Shown in pieces: positions 1 to 5,099 of a stretch of 5,099 nt of DNA. Position numbers and translations under genes: made by a program. Source of the DNA: an uncultured Verrucomicrobiales bacterium (GTDB lineage: Bacteria; Verrucomicrobiota; Verrucomicrobiia; Verrucomicrobiales; DEV007). Each line of letters begins with the position of its first letter. Position 1 is the stretch's first letter. The notes under the pieces were generated by a model. It worked only from the letters and a program-made list of their open reading frames with translations. It did not search any database and was not told the DNA's origin. The stretch covers positions 1 to 5,099 of the forward strand of contig CALCSP010000668.1 of NCBI GenBank assembly GCA_937893785.1, read 5' to 3'.

Positions 1-942
1 AACCAGCCTCCGGGCTGTGAGGCAATGCCGGGAAAATATGTTATCCCCGTAAAGTTTGCGGATACTCTCCGACTCACGCGAAAGATCAAAGGTTTCCATG
101 GCAGAACGCTGAAGTTTATAAGCTGTCTCAAAGGCTTCAATCCGGCCGCTTAGCTCAACCTGCCCTGGATGTTGATCACGATGCAAGCGGTTGAGTCTGT
201 TGAGCACATCAAGTTGCCTTTCCTGTGCACCGGAAGCGGTGTCGCCATGCGGCTTTAGGTAAGAAAAAGGCGGTTTGCCGGGTTGCACACGGGCGATAGT
301 CGCACGATGCCGTCCGGGAAGCATCCCTTGCTGGAACACGCCATCCCCTGCAGTACTGATTCCATCCTTCATTACCACGTAGGAGGGCAATTCGCTGCTT
401 TCACTACCCAGCCCGTAGGTGGTCCATGACCCGATGCTGGGAAAACCCGGACGACCATGCCCGGTATGCATCAATTGCTCGCCCACTGAATGAATGGCGG
501 AATCGGTATGAACCGACTTGATAAAGGCAATCTCATCAACCACTTGGGTGAGGCGGGGATAGATCTCACTAACCCAAGCACCACTCTGCCCATGACGGGC
601 AAACGGAAAAACTCCGGGGAGAATACGACACCCCTCAAGGGTCTTTTCTGGGTTGAATCCTTTCAGTTCCTCCGCATTGAACACCTCCGAGGCCGTCTTG
701 CCCTGCAACTCTTTGAGCTTAGGCTTCGGGTCAAAAGTCTCTAGGTGACTTGCCCCGCCGCACATAAAGAGAAAAATCACGTTCTTGGCCCGTGCCGGGT
801 GATGCGGGGAAGGCAGCGAATTGGCAGCCCGGGCAGGAGTTGATGCCAGAAGCGAGTTTAGCGCAATACCACTTAAGCCACCAAACCCGAACTGCCCGAG
901 AAAACGACGTCGGTCAATCATCTGATCGGTTTTAGTGGACAT
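1..942 (-). CDS. DUF1501 domain-containing protein, Tat-exported (3' end missing)
   Basis: Reading the minus strand from ATG at 942 gives 314 codons with no stop up to the window edge, so the C-terminus is missing; the family is usually about 430-490 residues. The N-terminus carries a twin-arginine signal, DRRRFLGQ (residues 10-17), then a weakly hydrophobic Gly/Leu/Ala stretch (18-33) and a likely cleavage after ARA (37-39). The mature part opens with the DUF1501 signature NVIFLFMCGGASHLETFDPKP (54-74), then GQSGAWVSEIYP (118-129), HTDS..H (145-151), GRPGFPSIGSW (163-173) and YGLGSE (176-181). The visible end, about 294-314, matches the family's conserved GDNxFxRxCLxARRLV block. DUF1501 is thought to share the alkaline phosphatase/sulfatase-like fold, but its activity is not established. 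The gene overlaps the upstream PSD1 gene by 11 bp, which suggests translational coupling. In-frame alternative starts are ATG at 954 (four residues longer) and ATG at 921 (begins MIDRRRFL); no strong Shine-Dalgarno decides between them. Family call is very secure; start is moderate. Confidence 0.95.
   Translation of the reverse strand, partial: MSTKTDQMIDRRRFLGQFGFGGLSGIALNSLLASTPARAANSLPSPHHPARAKNVIFLFMCGGASHLETFDPKPKLKELQGKTASEVFNAEELKGFNPEKTLEGCRILPGVFPFARHGQSGAWVSEIYPRLTQVVDEIAFIKSVHTDSAIHSVGEQLMHTGHGRPGFPSIGSWTTYGLGSESSELPSYVVMKDGISTAGDGVFQQGMLPGRHRATIARVQPGKPPFSYLKPHGDTASGAQERQLDVLNRLNRLHRDQHPGQVELSGRIEAFETAYKLQRSAMETFDLSRESESIRKLYGDNIFSRHCLTARRLV
932..942 (-). other. 11-bp stop/start overlap of PSD1 and DUF1501 genes
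   Basis: The minus strand reads TTATGTCCACTAA here: the DUF1501 ATG (942-940) lies inside the last codons of the PSD1 gene, whose TAA is at 934-932. There is no strong Shine-Dalgarno in front of the ATG, so the downstream gene most likely depends on ribosomes terminating or re-initiating after PSD1. This fixes both genes in one transcript. Confidence 0.8.
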
Positions 943-2680
943 AAATGAATTCATTCAGGCCGAAGATCATGTGCGCATAATCGATAAGTGTGTTCCCGGA
1001 TCGAAGAAACCGGAGACCTATTTCGAGTTCATTCTCCCGTGGCGGACGGCACAAGGCAAGCATGTAAGCATGCTCAATACGATTCACCATATCCTCACCT
1101 GCCTCCTTTTCGATACGCTTGGCGAAATGGGATGAGAGCGTCCACAGAAATGGTGCATTGAGGGCAAACAGAGCACTTTGGGGACTGGATGCACTGGTTC
1201 TGGCTCCATCACTGCGCTCACTATCGGGCGGATCAAAGAGGCTTAGGGTCGGATGGCGGACGGCACGATGCACCTGTAGATAAATAGAGCGCCGCCAGCT
1301 TTCAGGACGATCATCCTCGCTTTTCTTGTAATTACCAATGGAAATACTTTGTCCAAACATTTCATTACGTAATACACCGGCAACAGAGAGCAGGTGATCG
1401 CGGATAATTTCCGCCTCAAGACGCCGCGGTCGGTATTCCCACAGGAGGCTGTTGTCAGTATCTTCTGCAGCCAATTGCCGTGCACTAGACTGACGGTAAG
1501 TTGAACTGCCAAGGATCAACCGGTGAATTGGTTTAATTTTCCAACCCCCTTTGATAAACTGCACAGCCAGCCAATCAAGTAGCCGTGGATGGCTCGGCCG
1601 TGAGCCAAGGCTGCCGAAATTATTCGGTGTTGCCACAAGGCCGCGCCCGAAATGATAATGCCAGATACGGTTCACCATGACCCTTGCCAACTGCTCCCCT
1701 GCACCCTGTCCGGTATCAGTCAGCCAGTGGGCAAGTGACTCAAGATCTCCCTTCCCTTGCCCCTGCCAATACTCAACAGGTTGATGCATCAGCTTGTATA
1801 CGTAACCGGGCTCGACGGCAGGACCCGGCGTTGCCCAGCTGCCCTTCAAGAGTATCCGCGGCCGGGTAATGGCGAGTGGAATTTTCTTACGGGAAGCCTT
1901 GGGGGACTCACGTACCTGATCAAAGAAAATGGCACTGAACCGATAATATTCTTCAGTTGTAATCGGGTCAACCGGGTGATCATGGCAGCGCGCACAACCG
2001 AAAGTCAGTCCCAGGAAGGCATTTCCGGTTGTCGATATCATGTCATCAAGACGGTGAAACTGCTTGTCATTGGGATCGGCATTGTTCTGCAGCCGGGTTC
2101 CAAGGTGGATAAACTGGCGCAGTGGCCGGTATGACTTTTGCCCCTCCGGCGAATCGACGAACTGGAAGCGCACAAACTGATCAAAAGGCAGGTCAGCATT
2201 GAACGCACGTATCACCGCATCCCTGTATTGCCAGGCATCACCCCGCACCTTGTCCTCATTAACGGTTAGAATTCCATTACTCTCTCCAAAACGGGCGACA
2301 TCAAGCCAATGGCGCGCCCACCTCTCTCCGTAATGGGGACTGGCAAGCAACCTGTCCACCATCCTCGCATAGGCACCCGGGTCTGAATCGGTCAGGAAAT
2401 CCTCAATTTGCGCAACGCTCGGGGGCAACCCGGTCAATGTAGCCGATACCCTCCGGATCAGGCTATGGCGATCTGCCTGATCTTGTGGCATGAGGTCATG
2501 ATCCTTGAGCTTTTCAAGGATAAATCCGTCCAAGGGATTGGCTATCCAGGGTGAATCATCCAACCCGGGCAGCACCTTATCTGCCAGTGGCTTAAAGCTC
2601 CACTGCGGATCATCAGCTACTGCCCCGCCATTGCCAAAAAAAAAGGCAAAAACTACTGCAAGATAAAGGCGGGAATTCAT
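932..2680 (-). CDS. PSD1 family protein (DUF1549 + DUF1553), secreted
   Basis: This complete gene encodes 582 residues. I start it at ATG 2680 because this puts a clean Sec signal peptide at the N-terminus: MNSR, a hydrophobic core (5-15) and cleavage after AVA (20-22). The frame is open to a TTG at 2701, but that adds only seven residues ahead of the signal. DUF1549 spans roughly 27-235, with W27SFKP, IRRVSATLTGLPPS, LLASPHYGERWARHWLDVARFGESNG and LGLTFGCARCHDHPVDPI. In the last block C229, C232 and H233 form a CxxCH motif followed by D234-H235. A short linker (about 250-311) is followed by DUF1553 (about 313-575), with RVMVNRIWHYHFGRGLVATP (333-352), RPSHPRLLDWLA, the LILGSSTYRQ block, RRLEAEIIRDHLLSVAG, SLFDPPD and the terminal NEFIYVH. 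Many family members are far longer and carry an N-terminal planctomycete cytochrome c domain; this one has none. Function is unknown. Location is inferred to be periplasmic. It follows the cytochrome gene by 107 bp and overlaps DUF1501. Confidence 0.95.
   Translation of the reverse strand: MNSRLYLAVVFAFFFGNGGAVADDPQWSFKPLADKVLPGLDDSPWIANPLDGFILEKLKDHDLMPQDQADRHSLIRRVSATLTGLPPSVAQIEDFLTDSDPGAYARMVDRLLASPHYGERWARHWLDVARFGESNGILTVNEDKVRGDAWQYRDAVIRAFNADLPFDQFVRFQFVDSPEGQKSYRPLRQFIHLGTRLQNNADPNDKQFHRLDDMISTTGNAFLGLTFGCARCHDHPVDPITTEEYYRFSAIFFDQVRESPKASRKKIPLAITRPRILLKGSWATPGPAVEPGYVYKLMHQPVEYWQGQGKGDLESLAHWLTDTGQGAGEQLARVMVNRIWHYHFGRGLVATPNNFGSLGSRPSHPRLLDWLAVQFIKGGWKIKPIHRLILGSSTYRQSSARQLAAEDTDNSLLWEYRPRRLEAEIIRDHLLSVAGVLRNEMFGQSISIGNYKKSEDDRPESWRRSIYLQVHRAVRHPTLSLFDPPDSERSDGARTSASSPQSALFALNAPFLWTLSSHFAKRIEKEAGEDMVNRIEHAYMLALCRPPRENELEIGLRFLRSGNTLIDYAHMIFGLNEFIYVH
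2636..2644. repeat. Nine-base homopolymer in the PSD1 signal peptide
   Basis: Nine consecutive A on the plus strand (T on the coding strand) encode Phe13-Phe15 in the hydrophobic core of the PSD1 signal peptide. The tract is flanked by TTGCC and GGCAA, which form a 5-bp inverted repeat around it. Homopolymers of this length are slippage-prone; a one-base change would shift the frame near codon 15. Phe-rich signal cores can also produce such a run by chance. Confidence 0.6.
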
Positions 2681-2700
2681 TTTAAATTTCAGGACCAACA

Positions 2701-2730
2701 AATCTACCGCTACGCGGGCACCCGCGTCAA
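2701..2730 (-). promoter_or_regulatory. Possible sigma70-type promoter ahead of the PSD1 gene
   Basis: On the minus strand TTGACG (2730-2725; five of six to TTGACA) is followed after 18 bp by TAGATT (2706-2701; four of six to TATAAT). A start of transcription near 2694 would give a leader of about 14 nt before ATG 2680. It lies in the only gap of the window and could give PSD1-DUF1501 transcription separate from the cytochrome gene. The leader is short, no Shine-Dalgarno is evident, and the -10 match is modest, so this is tentative. Confidence 0.3.
2712..2727. repeat. 16-bp inverted repeat, operator-like or hairpin
   Basis: The sequence ACGCGGGCACCCGCGT has perfect 7-bp arms around a central CA. 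It sits in the intergenic gap and would occupy the spacer of the candidate promoter, overlapping the last bases of the -35 hexamer, where a repressor or MerR-like regulator could bind. As RNA it could fold as a 6-bp GC-rich stem with a GCAC/GTGC loop. No U-tract follows it on either strand, so it is not a canonical intrinsic terminator. I saw no second copy in the window. Confidence 0.5.
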
Positions 2731-2787
2731 CAATGCTGGAGGGCTTGTTACTTTACTTGTTCTCATGGACTGAACCTAAAATCATCT

Positions 2788-5099
2788 CTAGCCACTTTCC
2801 AGCCAGGCCATCAAATCTAGTATTTCATCTTTGCTAAATCGGTCCAACAGGCCGGCAGGCATCAGCGACACCCCGGAATCATCATGGCTGAGGATATCTG
2901 ATTTCTTGATCCGGGTAATCCGGTCGGAATAAAGCGGGTTTTGCGCAAGCTGAAGATCCGCAACCCGGTAATCAAGATTGGCGATGATTTGTCCTGACAA
3001 CCGGCGACCATCCTTTAATTGCAGGATACTAGCCCGGTAATTCGGAGCAATGCTCCTGGAAGGATTGAGTATTTCCGCAAGGATGTCAGAGCGAGTAAAA
3101 CGGCCGGCAACATGGGTAAGATCTGGACCCACCGGATAGCCGTTTCGGCCATGGCGGTGACAGCGGCTGCAGAGGGCAAGTGTAAAGACCTTTTTCCCAT
3201 TGGCGATATCACGTCCATCTGCATCGAAGTCCAGAGCTCCTCTAAAGTCAGCAGGCTGCCACTTTCGTACCAGTTGACGGCCAGTGAGATCCGGAAAATC
3301 GGGAAGGGCTGGCTTGTGCTCAATAACCCCGGCAAGCAATACCTTTTCATCTTCTGTCAGCGTTGCCATTGCCTCACGCCGAATATTTTTTAATGCCTGG
3401 GGCAAACCGCGTCCTCCGAGGAAAGTGTCGTAAGTGCCCAAGGCTCGGAAAAAACTTCCCCTTGAATCAGCAGTCCATCCCTCCCGGGCATTCCTCAGGT
3501 GGTAGAGGTAATGAAGCCGCTCCCGCTGATGAATGCTTTGATCCAGCAAACGAATTGTTTGCCCTACAGCCTTTGCCGGATTCAAACTGATCAACAGTGG
3601 GGCAATCGCCTGGTTAACCAAGGAGGAAGGGCTTGGAAAGTGAGGTTGCAGATTGTCCCGGATCGCAGTCAGGACCTTGCCCCCCAGTTCATAGCGCTGC
3701 ATGTTTCTTGCGATCAGATCAATATAAGCAAGCTGTTCTGAGGGAAGTAGTCCTGTCCACTCATCAATAAGCTTCACCTTTGGGGATCCGTTGTCGGCAC
3801 GGACATTAAATTCAGCGGTCAGGTTCTCAAAATTGAGCAAGTCCTCCCGGTCCTGTACCCTTCGATTTTCCTCCAGAGCAATGCGCCATGCATGCCGGAT
3901 ACGTGGTTCCACATATCCAGTGAAGACAAACTTCGTCTTCAGTCCGTGGTGAGACTCAGCGGCTTTTCTTACCTTCCTGAATCCTCTGGCGTGCCCGGCG
4001 CGATTAGATTCGGCTTTTGTCAGGGACCGAGGCTTTATTTCAGGACCCTTGTAGCTCACCCGATACAAGGCACTCTGGGTCTTGCGTCCACCTGTAACAA
4101 AATACATCGCTCCATCGGGGCCAAAACCAAGGTCAGTGACATTCAATGGTTGTCCACGCAGAAAAACCTCCGCTGATCCCATGTAGGTGGAACCGCGCGG
4201 ACGCATGTGCACAGCGATGATACGGCCATAAGTCCAGTCCAAAATAAACAAAGCTTTCCGGTAATCGGGCGGAAAATGACTCTTGGTACCGAACTTTATA
4301 CCAGTAGGCGATCCCTTGCCGATATCCAACATCGGTTGCGTATTGTCAGGGTGGTCAGAGTAATAAGGTGGCCAACTTCCAGTAACCGCCCTCCATCCGA
4401 AATCCGCACCACTGGTAAGGTGTTTGACACGCGTAGGCCGATACCATGGAGTACCCATATCGAACTCGGCGTCCGCGTCATAGGTAAACGCCTCGCCATC
4501 CGTATTGAAGGCAATACCGAAAGGGTTGCGCAAACCCCCGCAGAATATCTCCTTATCAGACCCGTCCGCATTCATGCGCAACACATGGCCCTCGTTTTCC
4601 TTAAATGGATGGGCACTGCCGCGTAAGGGTGAGGTCAGATCCGTGATGCCTTTGGGTAATTTCACGGAATCACCATGGATGGCATAGATTTTGCCGTCGG
4701 GCCCCAGTGACAGATCATTACGTCCATGCCCCACTCCACCCTCACTGGCATGCAAAAGCTCTTGCTTATCAAAGCTGCCATCACCATCGGTATCCCGCAG
4801 CCTGTAAAGCCCCTTGGAATTATTGGCATTGGCATACAGGCTGCCATGCGCATAGAGCAAGCCACGGCACTCCTTAAGTTCATCATTAATGCTTTCTGCC
4901 TTGATGATGCTTCGATGGTCCTGGGAAAGCGTGTAGCGAATCATGCCCTTGTCCTCCCGGGCAATGGTTATCCGACCCTGCGGATCAAAGGCAAGGCTTA
5001 CCCACGAACCCTCGCTTTGGTCGGCTGAGCGCAAAAGCTCTGCCTTGTAGCCCGGTAGCAGATTGAAAGTGGAAGGATCAGTACCCGTCTTGGCATTAC
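2788..5099 (-). CDS. PVC-type heme-binding CxxCH protein with dehydrogenase-like propeller (5' end missing)
   Basis: The frame is open from the right edge to TAG at 2788-2790, giving 769 full codons with the true start and any signal peptide outside the window. Residues are numbered from the first full codon (5097). Residues 13-350 match the Pirellula/Verrucomicrobium 'membrane-bound dehydrogenase' domain, a propeller related to soluble glucose/sorbosone dehydrogenases: LLPGYKAELL (13-22), EGSWVSLAFDPQGR, an EF-hand-like DTDGDG (102-107), GLRNPFGIAFN (188-198), YDADAEFDMGTPWYRP (206-221), SPTGIKFG (263-270), DWTYGRI (287-293) and GGRKTQSALYRVSY (336-349). Residues about 351-600 look helical. 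The C-terminal cytochrome domain has KKVFTLALCSRCHRHG with C643, C646 and H647 for covalent heme, then GPDLTHVAGRF, LNPSRSIAPNY and SLMPAGLL; M746 is the candidate distal heme ligand. It should be an extracytoplasmic electron-transfer protein or oxidoreductase. Its substrate cannot be read from the sequence. Family call is secure; catalytic activity is inference. Confidence 0.95.
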   Translation of the reverse strand, partial: NAKTGTDPSTFNLLPGYKAELLRSADQSEGSWVSLAFDPQGRITIAREDKGMIRYTLSQDHRSIIKAESINDELKECRGLLYAHGSLYANANNSKGLYRLRDTDGDGSFDKQELLHASEGGVGHGRNDLSLGPDGKIYAIHGDSVKLPKGITDLTSPLRGSAHPFKENEGHVLRMNADGSDKEIFCGGLRNPFGIAFNTDGEAFTYDADAEFDMGTPWYRPTRVKHLTSGADFGWRAVTGSWPPYYSDHPDNTQPMLDIGKGSPTGIKFGTKSHFPPDYRKALFILDWTYGRIIAVHMRPRGSTYMGSAEVFLRGQPLNVTDLGFGPDGAMYFVTGGRKTQSALYRVSYKGPEIKPRSLTKAESNRAGHARGFRKVRKAAESHHGLKTKFVFTGYVEPRIRHAWRIALEENRRVQDREDLLNFENLTAEFNVRADNGSPKVKLIDEWTGLLPSEQLAYIDLIARNMQRYELGGKVLTAIRDNLQPHFPSPSSLVNQAIAPLLISLNPAKAVGQTIRLLDQSIHQRERLHYLYHLRNAREGWTADSRGSFFRALGTYDTFLGGRGLPQALKNIRREAMATLTEDEKVLLAGVIEHKPALPDFPDLTGRQLVRKWQPADFRGALDFDADGRDIANGKKVFTLALCSRCHRHGRNGYPVGPDLTHVAGRFTRSDILAEILNPSRSIAPNYRASILQLKDGRRLSGQIIANLDYRVADLQLAQNPLYSDRITRIKKSDILSHDDSGVSLMPAGLLDRFSKDEILDLMAWLESG

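Noticed and set aside
490..744. Plus-strand open frame of 84 codons
   Set aside because: It is fully antisense to the DUF1501 gene, has no recognisable domain, and its composition follows from the coding strand opposite.
1757..2134. Plus-strand open frame of 125 codons
   Set aside because: It is antisense to the well-conserved DUF1549/DUF1553 region. The protein shows no family features.
2680..2701. TTG at 2701 as the PSD1 start
   Set aside because: It adds seven residues before a textbook signal peptide that starts at ATG 2680, and it has no ribosome binding site. TTG 2701 also falls in the candidate -10 element.
2712..2727. Intrinsic terminator of the heme-protein gene
   Set aside because: The stem is GC-rich but no run of T follows on the minus strand (next bases AGCGGTAG), and it is 60 bp past the stop codon.
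2744..2761. Short direct repeat CTTGTT, two copies 12 bp apart, in the intergenic gap
   Set aside because: It is only six bases with two copies. This is expected by chance in AT-rich spacer DNA.
3015..3393. Overlapping open frames on both strands across the cytochrome domain (3015-3350 minus, 3019-3393 plus)
   Set aside because: Both cover the CSRCH cytochrome region of the real gene in other frames and have no domain of their own.
4207..4626. Plus-strand open frame of 139 codons
   Set aside because: It is antisense to the propeller domain of the heme protein, which is strongly conserved on the minus strand. It is a shadow frame.
5032..5034. TTG at 5034 as the start of the heme protein
   Set aside because: The frame stays open to the window edge, and the codons upstream encode the family-typical LLPGYKAEL, so the gene begins beyond 5099.

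Overview
The window is almost fully coding and all genes lie on the minus strand. They read in the order (5' to 3' on that strand) PVC-type cytochrome/propeller protein, PSD1 (DUF1549/DUF1553) protein, DUF1501 protein. This combination is a hallmark of the Planctomycetota-Verrucomicrobiota-Lentisphaerota group, where these families are heavily expanded. GC content, judged by eye, is a little over 50%, which is moderate. A marine or soil verrucomicrobial or planctomycete genome is plausible, but I cannot place it further from this sequence.

Layout: (1) 5099-2788 (minus) encodes at least 769 residues of an exported protein. It has an N-terminal six-bladed-propeller-like dehydrogenase domain, a helical middle and a C-terminal mono-heme cytochrome c domain (CSRCH). 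Its 5' end lies beyond the window. (2) 2787-2681 is a 107-bp intergenic gap. It contains a 16-bp inverted repeat placed between possible -35 and -10 hexamers. (3) 2680-932 (minus) encodes a complete 582-residue secreted PSD1 protein. It is compact and lacks the separate N-terminal cytochrome domain that many family members carry, but keeps an internal CARCHDH motif. (4) 942-1 (minus) is the first 314 codons of a DUF1501 protein with a twin-arginine signal. It overlaps the PSD1 gene by 11 bp and runs off the left edge.

The three products are all predicted to act outside the cytoplasm: Sec or unknown for the first, Sec for PSD1, Tat for DUF1501. PSD1 and DUF1501 are very probably translated from one mRNA. 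PSD1/DUF1501 pairs are a known recurrent arrangement, but their biochemical function is not established. A redox or carbohydrate-related role is an inference from the propeller and cytochrome domains. I see no RNA genes, mobile elements, CRISPR arrays or convincing intrinsic terminators. Plus-strand open frames are antisense shadows of these three genes.
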